A stretch of 64,000 nucleotides of DNA from Chrysaora quinquecirrha (GCA_014526335.1 JACTAT010000060.1:5201160-5265159); one strand, 5' to 3'. Shown: positions 34,901 through 46,700, numbered from the stretch's first letter. The notes: generated by a model not told the origin, from the sequence alone. Made by a program: numbers and translations.

Positions 34901-35558
34901 ATAACTGCACAGGCGAAAAAATTAACTAGGTATTCTAACATTGAGTTGAATTGTTTTGAATCGAATGGCCTAATGGCGAAATGGGGCGACGGTAAAATGA
35001 AACTGCGACGTTGAGCACTTTGGCTTTTGAGTAGATTTTGAGAAAAAGAAGTTGATTGATTACCTTTTAATTTTAAACATTGTTTTCAGAAGGGATTAAG
35101 GTATATTTTGATGAATTAAATATTTCCTGTGACAATCATTATAGCTTCTGTGTGGGAATTTTCCTTTAGGGTGCCGAATCCGGGCGACACGACTCTAGCG
35201 CGCGACAAAATTTGTAGCGAGAGCATGCAAAGGTTTCTTGGATACAATCGAATATTTCTTGTCTATGCGACTCGGGGGACATGTTGCTCGCTTGTCACTC
35301 GCATGTATAGCCACTCTGGGAGACATGCCAAATACAATGTTATGCGCAACATGTCTCCTAGTTCAGTTAGTCTGCAAAGGCAAGGCTTTTATTTGTCCAG
35401 AAACGCACTCTGAACTTATTATAAGGCATAGCAAGGCTAAAAACAAGCTAAGTCGCATACAAAATAAAGGTGGGTACCTTTCATTTAGCAATATAATGAG
35501 TGGATTCAAAGAGCATTTTGGTCTGTAATAAGCTCGTAGAGGTAGAATAAAGTTGTAT
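28946..35558 (-). CDS. KCNT: Slo2/KCNT-type sodium-activated K+ channel, C-terminal RCK2 region
   Basis: Large-conductance K+ channel of the plasma membrane; only the cytosolic C-terminal gating ring is visible. Minus-strand exons: gap edge 35558-35478 ([14 protein letters not shown]...), 34386-34299 ([13 protein letters not shown]), 33412-33277 ([19 protein letters not shown]), 32192-32079 ([19 protein letters not shown]), 31820-31737 ([16 protein letters not shown]), 30804-30697 ([20 protein letters not shown]), 30235-30136, 29677-29596 ([18 protein letters not shown]) and 29030-28946 (VYIIRRSP..., TGA). The order and motifs match vertebrate KCNT1/2. All joins are in phase except the first: 35478 ends in phase 2 while 34386 needs phase 1, so at least one exon is missing between them. 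The pore, membrane segments and RCK1 lie beyond the N gap. Introns carry several mobile elements. Confidence 0.92.
30945..31440. repeat. Repeat built on CCAACATGTTGGC palindromes
   Basis: The 12-14 bp palindrome (GCCAACATGTTGGC and variants ACAACATGTTGT, AACATGTTGACC) occurs at least six times, with GCAAACC/GGTTTGC and CGGTTTGCTAT companions. It lies in a KCNT intron. Element borders are unclear. Confidence 0.6.
32641..33248. mobile_element. GGCCCTGGCCAAA-family element split by a SINE
   Basis: Left half: AAGGCCCTGGTCAAACAGTC ... CTTTACTGCTTGGCCACTG. Right half: GCTTGCCACGTTGCAAAACA ... ATGTTTAAACGTTTGGCAAG. About 220 bp of SINE separate the halves. It lies in the KCNT intron between the exons at 32192 and 33277. 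Confidence 0.75.
32751..32973 (+). mobile_element. tRNA-derived SINE
   Basis: The head reads as a tRNA: an A-box-like TGGCTGAGTCGTCAAGG and a B box GGGTTCGAATCTC, closed by GTGGTGT/AGACCAC, which pair except for one G:G mismatch. The would-be anticodon arm is the perfect palindrome CTCACGATCGTGAG. The tail contains CATCCTTCCGAGGTCGGTAA. A head plus unrelated body, inserted in another repeat, indicates a SINE rather than a functional tRNA gene. Confidence 0.75.
33587..33836. mobile_element. PIF/Harbinger-type MITE
   Basis: Inverted ends GGGACCGTCTCCAA..TATTCGTT at left and AACGAATAATTGGAGACGGT at right, each bordered by TTA, giving a 3-bp target duplication. The 250-bp interior is made of AATTCGTACCAA and its complement, so nearly the whole element can fold. 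It sits inside another repeat with TAAGCAAC/GTTGCTTA text (33488-33585). Confidence 0.8.
34430..35196. mobile_element. Inverted-repeat element, about 770 bp
   Basis: Left end AGAGTCACGTCGCCCTGATT, right end ATCCGGGCGACACGACTCT: terminal inverted repeats of about 28 bp with two mismatches and an insertion. A second internal pair is CCTAATTCGCCATTAGTCGC with GGCCTAATGGCGAA. No target duplication recognised. It occupies most of the KCNT interval in which an exon should lie. Confidence 0.6.
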
Positions 35559-36058
35559 NNNNNNNNNNNNNNNNNNNNNNNNNNNNNNNNNNNNNNNNNN
35601 NNNNNNNNNNNNNNNNNNNNNNNNNNNNNNNNNNNNNNNNNNNNNNNNNNNNNNNNNNNNNNNNNNNNNNNNNNNNNNNNNNNNNNNNNNNNNNNNNNNN
35701 NNNNNNNNNNNNNNNNNNNNNNNNNNNNNNNNNNNNNNNNNNNNNNNNNNNNNNNNNNNNNNNNNNNNNNNNNNNNNNNNNNNNNNNNNNNNNNNNNNNN
35801 NNNNNNNNNNNNNNNNNNNNNNNNNNNNNNNNNNNNNNNNNNNNNNNNNNNNNNNNNNNNNNNNNNNNNNNNNNNNNNNNNNNNNNNNNNNNNNNNNNNN
35901 NNNNNNNNNNNNNNNNNNNNNNNNNNNNNNNNNNNNNNNNNNNNNNNNNNNNNNNNNNNNNNNNNNNNNNNNNNNNNNNNNNNNNNNNNNNNNNNNNNNN
36001 NNNNNNNNNNNNNNNNNNNNNNNNNNNNNNNNNNNNNNNNNNNNNNNNNNNNNNNNNN
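35559..36058. other. Assembly gap (500 N)
   Basis: Exactly 500 N. It interrupts the KCNT exon [11 protein letters not shown]... on its left edge. The 5' exons of SEC16 are not visible on either side. Confidence 0.99.
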
Positions 36059-36196
36059 GGTGTCTCTTGATTGCTCCCAATCATAAATTTGCACATACAC
36101 TACTAATTGGAATTAAACCTGATAGGCGGCTCTGTCCAAGGGGGACGGTTATTCGAGGTAGAGGGCTTGTTCCAAGAAATACCGTACCTACAGCTA

Positions 36197-36472
36197 CAAT
36201 GCCTGCCAAAAGTCTTGGAACACTTGCACTATTTCCACTCCTCTGGCAGCATTAGAAACCCCTACCCCCTCAAACAATGTTGATTTTCTGTGGTGTGGAA
36301 TATCCCACGAGAACCCGCACTGCATCTTATGAAAGCTCAGACTGTACAAAAGACGAACAACATTGTTTTGGGGGGAGGGGGTTGATTCTCTGTGTTTCCC
36401 AGTAAGAAAGGGAAAAGGAGTCGTATTTTTTAAAAACTACGGGGGTGTTCCAAGGACTTTTGGCAGGCATTG
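36197..36472. mobile_element. Tc1/mariner-type MITE
   Basis: Left end CAATGCCTGCCAAAAGTCTT, right end AAGGACTTTTGGCAGGCATT followed by G. They are inverted with one mismatch over about 28 bp, and each end is bordered by TA. The centre holds a second inverted pair (CCCCCTCAAACAATGTTG with AACATTGTTTTGGGGGGAGG). 276 bp, non-coding. Confidence 0.8.
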
Positions 36473-36586
36473 TAGATGCTTTGTCAAGCAAGAGCCGAAA
36501 TTGGCCAACGAATATTCGATCTTTACCTCCGGCTTTAAAAGATAGGGCGTGGTATTTACAAGCTGATAGTCTTCTTCTTTTTTTAG

Positions 36587-38437
36587 GAGAACAAAGGGTT
36601 TCTCCGGCACCTAGTAAGTTTTCAAGGACTGCACATGGCATTGGCAAGCGAGGTGGGTTTTGTCTTGTTCATTTTGTTTATCAAATCCTTTAAACGAGCC
36701 TTTTCTACAGTGGCGAATAGGAATATAAATTGGTCTTTGATATTTACTTTTTCAGTCTTATCTAACCTTTCACATGAGATCTTGTTACAGTTGCCAACAG
36801 TAATATGAATTGGAATCAATAAACTAGAAGACATTGTTCATGTTCATTGACCATGCTTGTTTGTTTCATAGGTCATCGATATGTAAACTCATTTAGTGGT
36901 ATTCAGAAAGACACAACAGATGCTCCTCCAGCAGCCTCACTCTTTAATCCTATGGGTGCCCCGCAGCCAGCACCAATGAATTTCTTCGTGCCACAGACCC
37001 CCAGTTCTGCAAGTGGTAAGATGCTGTTTAAATTCTATATTATTCAAATAAATTTATGATTATTTGTTTACAATGCTTACAGCGTGTTAATTGTGCCAAA
37101 AAATACACTGAATTTAGACTCGTGGGGCCGGTAGTGAATCACAAAGTGAGCGGTCACTCGGCCATTTCGTAGCGTGATGGACGGGCCAAAATTACTGCAG
37201 AAGTAAATTGATCAAAACATGGCTGTGTTTCTATTCTCAAGGGTACTGAATGGTTTATTTAGGAAAATATACAAGAATCTTGATCTTATCAATGATGTTC
37301 CACAATTTTCTCACTAAATCCGCGATTAAAATTTCGTGCCGCTGTGAAGGAGGCGCATCACACACCGCTCGCCCAAAGCAATGCGTGTTTCCTCTCTCTA
37401 CTTTATCTCCCTGTTTCATAAGAAAGCACGCTCTTTACCTCTTTGCTCGAATGTTTTGCGCTAATTTGAAACGTTCATTATTGTTGGTTTTTTGTATTTT
37501 TAGAGCAAACAGAAGATGGTGGAAATGAAGAGCCACAATCATCAGAGGTAGGTTTTATATCGAAATATGTGTTTAACCTATGTATGTACATATGTATCTG
37601 AGACTGAATACGTTTTCTTTACATCGATTGTATTCTGTTACTTGTTCTTGAACTTCTAGTGCAGCGGTGGATCCAGGTTCCTCAGAAAACCCATAGTTTT
37701 TTATTAATAATAAGCCATTTTGCCATTCTTGTCTTAAGACATAGCAGCGTTAAAGAGAGTGCATATCTTTTAAAAGAAACCGTTATGCAATTTTTAGAAG
37801 CCCTTTCATGGGAAATTTATGCTGTTAAAAAGACTGAAGGTCAGCTAAAATTTTAAGGAACTGTTTCCCCTTCCTGACGTCAAACTGTTTTTTTTTTCCA
37901 AAGTTGCTTTCCTGCATTTATAGACAAATCAAAAACTCTTTGTTGATTATTCAAATATTTCAATTCTTAAAATTAGGAATATTTTTTATGAAATTTGAGC
38001 ACTTTCTATAATGATCAGCTATGTTTATACTACTCTCTTTATAAATCTAATTTGACTTTCATTCAGACTCATCAACATAATCAGCAAAGGCAGCCGCACG
38101 ATCGAAGACAGCCACAGGCTCAGCGGCCACCACAAATGAAACAACCGTCGCAATTCCAGCAGCCTCCGCAGACCCAACAACCTCCGCAGACCCAACAACC
38201 TCCGCAGAACCAACAACCGCCGCAAACTCAGCAGCCTCCACAGTTTATTAACCCATCGAACATGCAGCAAACTCAGACTTTTAACAGAAATCGTTCTCGC
38301 TTCCAAAGGTGAAATTATATATTATTATTCTAGGATTATCAAATTAACGCTCAACAGGTAATAGATTTCGGTCTTTATATATGCAAAAATATTTTATTTT
38401 CGCATTTAGATGGATTGGATCTGGTGTTACCGTGTGA
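36587..38437 (+). CDS. SEC16: SEC16-like COPII coat scaffold, C-terminal end
   Basis: SEC16 organises ER exit sites and COPII assembly. Exons: 36587-36613 (tentative, -EQRVSPAPS-), 36872-37015 (HRYVNSFSG...SLFNPMG...APMNFFVPQTP), 37504-37547 (EQTEDGGNEEPQSSE), 38067-38308 (Q/P-rich) and 38410-38437 (WIGSGVTV, TGA). All phases join. The RYV-x-P-rich-x-N-FVP pattern is what one finds after the central domain in animal SEC16A. The Q/P-rich exon has repeated PPQTQQ units. The conserved central domain is not in the window, presumably hidden in or beyond the N gap. With only low-complexity C-terminal sequence, identification rests mainly on one exon. Confidence 0.6.
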
Positions 38438-39700
38438 TTGTGAGACTTAGTCTAAGATTATTCCCCTATAGCCTATTTAGATGGCCAATTTTCAACTTGA
38501 AGCAATGTTGCGCTTTAATGTTGCGGTGTCGGTGCTGAAATGAAGGTGCAGAATGTGCCTTGGTTGTCGACTTTTGGGTGTATTGTGGCCTTAAAGATAG
38601 GTGTTGTGTTAGAGTGAGTTTGGATTGCTTGCTCTGTTGCGAGGTTTCTTACAATACCTATTTATATTGTATGTGGAAACTGAAGGAACCAATAGATGAA
38701 GTTCATTTGTGTGCAACATTATCTTCAAGCCTTAAGTTTCGCAAAAGGTGTTGTGTGAGAGTGCGTCTGGGTTGCTTACTTGTTGGAAAGCTACTTAGAG
38801 TATCCCTTTGATATTGTATGTGAAAGTTGAAGGAACCAGTAGATGAAAATCATTTGTGTGCAACATTATCTTCAAGTCTTCAAGCTTTTACAAAAAGGTC
38901 TTGTCAAAGAACGAGTCTGGATTGCTTTACTCCGTTGCAAAGTTGCTTGCAATACTTGTAGATATTGAATGTGGAAATTGAAGGAACTAGCAGATGAAGT
39001 TTATTTGTGTGCAACATTATCTTCAAGCCAGGGCTCGTTTGTTTCTGTTAGTACATTTGCCCCATTTGCTGTATTGACATGCTGCTATCTTTTTTATTGG
39101 GAATTGCGATTTACAGAGTGTCCAGTAGATGCTTTATGAGAACATTGAAGTTATTGGGAGTTGATGTTAAGTTTTATGGCTCACTCAGTCAATGGTCTTT
39201 TGTTGTTTATGGTGCATTTGTTGTATGGACACGCTGCTCTCTGTATCATTGAGAATTGCGACTTTCACACAGCATAAATGATGCATGAGAACATTGAAGT
39301 TATTGAGAATGAAATCATATTTGTGCGGGTCACTCAGTCAAGGGTCGTTTATTCCTAATGGTGCATTTGTTGTATTGACATGCAGCTCGTTTCTTAAAGT
39401 CGTGGAGAGTTGGAAGCATTGAATGAGGAAGTTTGCAAAACAGGCCTATAAACTGTGTCCTGGTAACTCACTGTTGCTCATAAATTTGCAATGTTCTCAG
39501 TCTGTCCACATTTTTCCAGTTGTCAGACTGACTACACCAATATACCTGCTACTTTTTGGGCGTTAATTGAGACGAATTTAGCTTCTCTATAAACAATTGT
39601 ATAGGCTCGAAGAGGTTTTGTTCAGTATACATGTGCAACATAGTGAATTATTATTGTCTAAGAATTGGATTTATATTATGTAATAGTAAAATAAATTGAA
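38438..39700 (+). other. Candidate SEC16 3' UTR with diverged tandem repeats of about 150 bp
   Basis: Follows the stop directly. The phrase GTGCAACATTATCTTCAAG occurs at about 38711, 38858 and 39009, within units of 147-151 bp that also share GAAGGAACCAGTAGATGAA. A second set with TGAGAACATTGAAGTTATTG at about 39138 and 39287 and GTGCATTTGTTGTAT blocks has the same spacing. An AATAAA at about 39689 could be the polyadenylation signal. Confidence 0.55.
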
Positions 39701-39793
39701 ATCGAAATACAAGTTGTGAAAAGTAGTGTGTAGACTGCCTGCCTTTGAAGTCTCAGGATTTGTGATGGGAGGGGAGCACCTTTAGGGTATTTT

Positions 39794-40177
39794 TTATATT
39801 TCGCGAGAAACAAGCCAAATCCTAGTGCACCGAATAATAGTTTTGAGCAGCCTTTTTACATGCTTTAATGTTTGTGATTTTCTGAGATAAGATGGATGGA
39901 CTACTTGTACGGGGAATTTTTCGTTGCGATTAAAGGTGAATGAGGGCATTTGTACGGAGAGCATTTTGTATAGTGCTTGCTGGTTTATTTGGGGTGCGTT
40001 CTTTTTGAGCGAAGCAAATGTTTGATCCGACATTGTACCGTTCATTTCATTGCAGTCGCTTTTCCCGACCGAAGCAAGCGAATTGCTGTTTTTTCTCGAT
40101 TCGATTCGGTTTTCTCTGATGTTTATTGGTGCCTCGGTGCCTAGGTCACTTGCTAATTTAGGGCTGGATCGAGTCAT
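39794..40177 (-). other. Unassigned 127-codon open frame
   Basis: ATG to stop on the minus strand, downstream of the nicotinic receptor stop. No recognised domain, no hydrophobic segment, basic C-terminus. It may be receptor 3' UTR. Nothing supports expression. Confidence 0.2.
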
Positions 40178-40727
40178 GTTTTCGCGGAAAATGGCGGGAG
40201 AGGTTATGGAGAGTCTGATAGTCGGAGGCTACTTCTTAGAAACCTGAAATTTGCTTGGAAACCAAATCAATGAGTTCTTTTTGTTTTGCTTCCGTTCCAC
40301 GTTTTCGTAGAATCAAATAAACGAAGCTAATTCCTATTTGCTGCAAAAGAACGCACCCAAAATGATGGGATCAAACAGAGCGGTGTAGATTTTATGCGAC
40401 TATTTGGTGTGGGATGTGGTTGATTGGTCGCTTAGCTGCTCACAGAGTTGGCTAAACCGAACAGACAAAGGCGTCCCTCCCTTGGCTGAGAATAATATTA
40501 AGTAAGAATCTGGTCAAGTTAAGTCATTTTATCAATGACCAAATTAGAAGGTTCTTTTTTGGTTATCGCAGAAAGAGTTGCAGGCGTGTTTACAAAATAA
40601 TACCATTTTACCCAAAACGTAAGAGATTTTTATATCCACCAACAGTGCATTATTAAACACAAGATTAATTCATAAACATCAAGATGCTGTTTAAAACTCA
40701 AGCAAATAATCGCTTCTACTTTCCAAT

Positions 40728-43700
40728 TCAATTTTGAGTCAAGCCGAATCTTGGAGCTCTGAAGAATATCACAAAAATCAAAGTATTCGAAGTTATGATG
40801 AACAAAATAAGAAAAAATCGATCAAGAACTCTCGCTGCAATATTCCAATCTCGCTGCCTTTGCTGTTTTATCCTCTCGCGTTCTTGAGTCGTCTTTTTGA
40901 CGTATTGCTTATTCGTTTGATCGGCTGCTTTTTCTCCAAGAAGGACGAACGCCGAGTTTCGCAGGGACTCTCCGATTGCAAATCGTGTTTCGCTGCCGGT
41001 CTTTGAGGATAAACGCTGTTTTGTGCGACCGAACCAAGAATCGGTCTTTCGTTTAGATTCGTTGGGATCAATGGCCTTGAATGCGCTCGTGAGGAACTTG
41101 TTATTCGTCTCGTTGCTAGTAGTACAAGTTGGCGCGTCTAGATTTGCTGAGGGCCTTTCGTGCTCGAGATTGCAGCTTAGTCGTGCTGTTTCGTTTTTGC
41201 GCTTGTTTCGGCTGATATCCGGTGAGCTGCAGCTCTTATCGCTTATACCAGGCTGGTCACACTGAAACGTAAAATCCCAGTCTTGATCGACACTCTGCCG
41301 TTTGCCATCTGGCTCGGTTATTGCGATCGTAACTTCTGATGTCTTGCGCGGCACGTTAGCTTCAAGATGCGTATGCTGCTGAGATAGTTTTCGTATATGG
41401 TTCACCTGTGATTTGATGATGTCAAAATCCTCCTTGATAGATTTTTCTTCGTTTTCCAAAAGCGTCGACTTTATCGAGTTTTCGTTGTTATTCAAACTTT
41501 CCTGGAAGCTGATTTTTCTTGATTTGCGGGACTGTTTTGGTTGATTCTCCTGTCTGCTTGTTTTCCGCTCTTGATCTTCCGGTTTTTTGCTCAAACAAAA
41601 CAGCACTGGATGCATCCATTCCAGCAGAATCAGCTTGACAATACGCGGCATCTCGCGTTCGCTGCGGTGATAAACATTCAGGATAACAGTCGTCACAATC
41701 AACGAGAAAGCCGTCTGGAAAATCGTCGCTAGATAATACTGCGCGAGAAAAGGAAAATCAAACGCTGGCATCATTCGACTTGTCATTTCCTGGAAAACTG
41801 TCACCGCTAGAAGAACCGTTATACTTAAACCGACCCTCTCTCCCGACTCTGGCGGCAGGATGAATCCGAGGTAGACTAAAGATGATAGCAAGGCACAAGG
41901 GATGATCAGTGTCATTTGATAGCTGATTGCTTGTCTTCTAACTGTTATTGTCAGTGTCAAGTCGATAAATGGCATTTTGCAGCATTGGTATTTCTGTGCA
42001 TTTCGCTTGATTTGAAGACCTGGAAAATTTGAAAGTAGATTTTAGCCCAATGAAAATTATCGAGGGGCATTTTGCTTGTGGAAAAGGTGTACGAGATTCC
42101 TATTGAGATTCCTAATGAGATTCCAGCTGAGGGTGTACGAGAATTCAAGGAATGAATTGCCCATCGAAAATTATCATAATCTATCGGTTCAAGTATTACT
42201 GAACTACAAACTTGCAAATTCAAGGTTGACTGTTGAAAATTGCGATACAGCTATTCCTCACTAATCTTTATTCGCCATGGGGAATGATATCAAAGGCGGG
42301 AATTTGAGATATGACCCCGTTAACACTACGCCGGCTACTAGGACATACATTTATATATACAGAAAGGTTCTAGATCTGTTATTTTTCTTGCGGCACATTT
42401 GTTTCCTTGTGCGGGCACTAAGCACCTATATTCGGACGTGTATCGGCACTTGGTAGGGTATTATGAAAGGTAAATTTTGATCAAAACAGGTAGACGGTGA
42501 TCCAGATAGATTACTTTGTTTCATTAAGTCTGTTTGCCAGCTGGGCTGCAAAGATGGGGTTCGGGTCCAAAGGACTGTTCCATTGGCACCTGTGAATATC
42601 TATTAGATAATCTTTCATTGGAGCCTACTTTTGCAAAATATGACATTTTCAAATAAATACGATACAGTCGGTAAGGCCTTTTGTTTACTTGTAAACTCTA
42701 ACAACATGAATTTTTTTCAGTGTGCTTTGCTCCGTGGTAACTCGTGGCCTTCTTGTAGGTTGCGGCTTTAGTGCTTCACACCAGCTCATCCGTGATGAAC
42801 GCTATTGTACTAAAACTATGGGCCCCAGTGCTCAACAAGCAAAAAGGCTAGGGCTCCAGTGGTTTATCCATACCATACGTCCTTGTTAGCACTCATCTGG
42901 TTGTGCAACGCTTTTTGTTCTAAGTGCTGCCACAGTTAAAAAACTGTCTTGTTAAAACGATATAAGTCGCACTGAAAAACTCACCCAAAAGTTCCCATTC
43001 GCCATTCTTTATATAATACGAATTATGTGTTGACAAATTTTTCGGCGGTGCCAAGTCAATCATAGAAGAGTCGTGTGCCCACGATCCGAATTTCAGCTGG
43101 CACTGTTGATCATCGAATGGAAAGTAACTAACATCAATGGTGCAAATGCTTTGAAAAGCAACTGGATTCAGCCAGGAATGACTTCCATCGTGTTTTATTT
43201 GTATTTTGTGCCTGTATATATCAGCGCCACCACTGAACTGACCATCTTCGTCAATACTATAAGGAAAACAGTAAATTGTTACAAGAAGCAATTTTTATCA
43301 AAGCGTTCGTGAGAAAATTCTTATCTGGGATTTTTCTTAAGAAGCAATGTTTTATCTTATGCCAGGATCGCAAAACAGTACTTGACAAGCAGTGTCGTAG
43401 CCAGACATTCACCATTTGATGGACAAACGGGCGTTGGCAAGGAAGATTACTGCGTTGTTTTAAGAACAAATTACAAAGTTGTACCCTGCGACACTTTTAC
43501 ATCAGATTTAGCCTACAAATAAACACTATGTTGGCGATGATTTGGGGAGCGACTGCCCCCATGTCCCCACCCTAGGCTACGCTACTGTAGACAAGCAGAA
43601 TTATTTCGAAAAACTTCAACAAGGCCCTGACCAAATAATCAAAGGTTGTTTAAGAAACATCGAACATTTGCTTCTCAAGCAAAATGTTTTATTGTTTGGC

Positions 43701-46700
43701 CAAAAAGCAAAACATTGCTAGGCAAACATTCTTTCTTGCATTAATCAAAAAATGCTTTGAATTTTTTTTAGAGCATTACGAAACAAAATCTGCTTATTCA
43801 TGCTTGTCGAGCTCTGTTTGTTAGTTGTTTGATGAGCAAATTTCAAATGTTTGACAAACAATGTTTGATAGTTTGGCCAGGGCTTGTATTTTCTGCTTGT
43901 CACAAGCAAACTATGTTTGACGAGAAATTTTTGCGAAGATCTGAAATTCACATTGTTTGGCAAGCGAATTTTAGAGGTTTGACTAATAATGTTTGATCGT
44001 TTTGGCGGAGTCACAGTCGATCTCTTCTATGTTCATATATTCGCAGCTAATGAATATTTTTTAAAACTTTACCTGTTGTACAAGACAATATCTGGTACCC
44101 AAACCTTTTCTGGTGCAACATAGATCGATGTTATATTGTGATAATCGCGTGGATTCCATCTCAGTAGTGGGTTTTTCCAATACTAGATTTTTGAAAAGAG
44201 GAATTCAATTAGTTGTGGCTGGAAATCAAAATGGGCCAAGAATTTTGTTGCATTTCATGGGAAAGAACTGTATCTTGAAACAAAGCATTGTTTTCGGGTG
44301 CGTTCTTTTGGGACCTTTTTCTGCGTCTTCCTTTTCCTTAAGACTTCCGAGGGATCGAAAGCCCTTTCTCCTGGACAACCCCCGGGAAAAGTAGATACTT
44401 AGAAGGCTCCAAGCTCTCCTGCCAGAGCTGGAACATTTCGCAGAGAAATTGTTTCCAAATCGACTTCTTTACTCTTCCACAACCTCGTCCCCAGGGTGAA
44501 TAGGCCTCTACGTGAAACTCCGCTGTCCATATTCGACCCTGGTATCGGCCTTGTCTAGTCGCAATTTCATTGGCTGTTCAAACAATAGAAATTTTGAGTG
44601 ACGTTGCAGTTTCTACAAAATTTCACACCAAAATAGGCCGAAAACTATGTGAAAAACACGTATAAAAACCAAAAAATGATGCTACACGAGATATTGCATC
44701 TTGCCTGACAGTTATCGATGAAGTTCTTTGCATTTCCTTTCTAAGAACATCTGCTTTCGGAATCTACATCTTGTTTTGATGCCTAGGCCAAACTTGCCAG
44801 TATTTTGGCAGATTTTGTGGCTGGTACCAGGGCCAAAATCGATTTGACGGTTGAGATTCGAGGAAACTCGATTTGGGGCCTGGGGACGAGGTTGACTCTT
44901 CCATTTTCCAAGAAAGTGCTTTTGGCGGCAGGAATCGGAAGCCTCCCAAGTCTACATATTCAGAATTCAGAAGAGATAAAGTACCAACACTTTAAGCAGT
45001 ACAAGCCTAAAACACTTTTGAGAAGCTGATTTGGAAACAATTTCTCTGCGAAGTATGCGAAATCTTCCAGCTATAGAGTTAGGACAGTTAAGAGACTGCA
45101 AAGTCTCCGATTCTCTCGAGAGTCGTTCAAATGAACGGGCTTTTGATCTCTCGCGAGTCTCCAGAAATAATAATACACAGAGGGTCCCAAATGAACCCAC
45201 CCTAAATGCCTTTTACCTGATTCACCCATAGATAGACTTTAATCAGCTGGGAACGCTCATTCTGTAAAGAAAATCCCGAAAAATCAAATATGTGAAGAGC
45301 AACTTTCATGTGTAACAAATGAAGGAGATATTTTCCATAAATATTGCAATTCTTGAGCAAACGATTAGGAATAAGGCATCTTTTGATTGGCATTGTGATT
45401 TCTTCCATGAAATTGATGCGTCACGCACGTGGAGCAGAAAAAATCCTTAAAATTTCCCGTTCGCAAATTTAATCTGGTATTTTGGGAATTGGGACTTTGT
45501 AAAATCTGCATGCAGGTTTGGGCGTTGATCAATGCAAAATTGAATGAAATGCTAATATAAATATTGCTCCGCAAGAGATTGGTGCAAAAATTGTTATTGA
45601 CGATAAATCCCTAGGGCACTGAATCACGCCGAAAACTGCACAACTATAGTATTGAAGATTGTCTTACGTTTTAGTCCATATACATTGCGTTCACACCAGT
45701 GGTAGCAGGTACTGCGTGTGACTGTCAGTATTACTTTTTGTACTTCGAGTAAATACATTCTATTGGACACTGCGATACACTGGGTCCCTATATGAATTGC
45801 CAGCGACGCCCAAAGTCAAGAATAGAGCAGGTCGAAGAAATCAAAATTTTAAAGGTAAGTGAGACATTACAACGTAATTGAAATGGCATTTTCTTATGGT
45901 TGTTGTTACGAATACGATAGCAAAAGGTATGGGAGTTACGAATACTAATGCTTAAAACCCTGAAGCTTTCTTTGAACTAAAAATGAACGTTAACCCTTTT
46001 GTAACACGAAACAGGACGGCAACTCAAGCTAACTCAAACAGGACGGTAACAAGAGCGGCAAACTTTGATATCTGCTTCTATTCTCCCGTACCTAAAGAGC
46101 CACTCGAATTTTCTAACGTGTATTGTGAAAACTGCCTCTGTTGATGCAGGTTGAACCAAAAAATGCTATTTTGTATCATTGTTTCAAGCTGTCGTGCTTT
46201 GCCTCATTATTGACTTCCAATGAATTATGATTTCTGAAGCATTTTACTATTACTTATTACATATTAATGCCTTTTATTTTATTTCCTGCGTCTTTTACCA
46301 CGCTGAAAGTTATGTTTCATTGACAAAAGACAATTGCAAAGTCAGTTGACACCACCAGGAAACAAATGTTTTCTCGAGCCTGGTTTATATGGCCCCGGGG
46401 GTACTTCCATTGTTCGTTATACTAGACGTGCCGCCCAAATGGGTAACTTTTCAGCGCCAATTCCTACATATGGGTTGATTTTCCGTAAAGAATCTCTACA
46501 CAAGGGTAGTAAAATGTACAAAAAATTTTAGACTTGCATTGCTTTGAAAGCCTGATAAAAAGTGCGTTTTAGTTTTCAGCGCAAATGCCTTTTCGCCGCA
46601 TTTAGAGCTGCCTCAGGCGTTAAACTGGGTTCAAACATTTGAGATATTGGTACAAATGGGTAAAAAATTTCGTTGCTTTTTCTATACATGGGTACCACGA

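Noticed and set aside
35281..35400. KCNT exon with GDMLRI on the minus strand
   Set aside because: Has a possible acceptor, but the text is an imperfect GGGACATGTTGC/GCAACATGTCTCC hairpin and hits a stop without a suitable donor.
35363..36100. Long frames made mostly of X
   Set aside because: N gaps contain no stops. Only the [11 protein letters not shown] edge is coding. The frames around the 19687-20186 gap have the same cause, apart from the ADAMTS edge.
38025..38306. Minus-strand L/R-rich and V/A-rich frames
   Set aside because: Shadows of the Q/P-rich SEC16 exon on the opposite strand.
39794..40177. Decayed second copy of the nicotinic receptor C-terminus
   Set aside because: A shifted frame gives LFGALGFGL, like RAPRFGL of the receptor, but no similarity extends upstream, so it is probably chance.
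46334..46531. Transposase or gene inside the duplicated block
   Set aside because: All frames in 45.3-47.2 kb and 48-51 kb are short and fall on MITE sequence. No transposase or reverse transcriptase motif was seen, so the duplicated block is not one large transposon.
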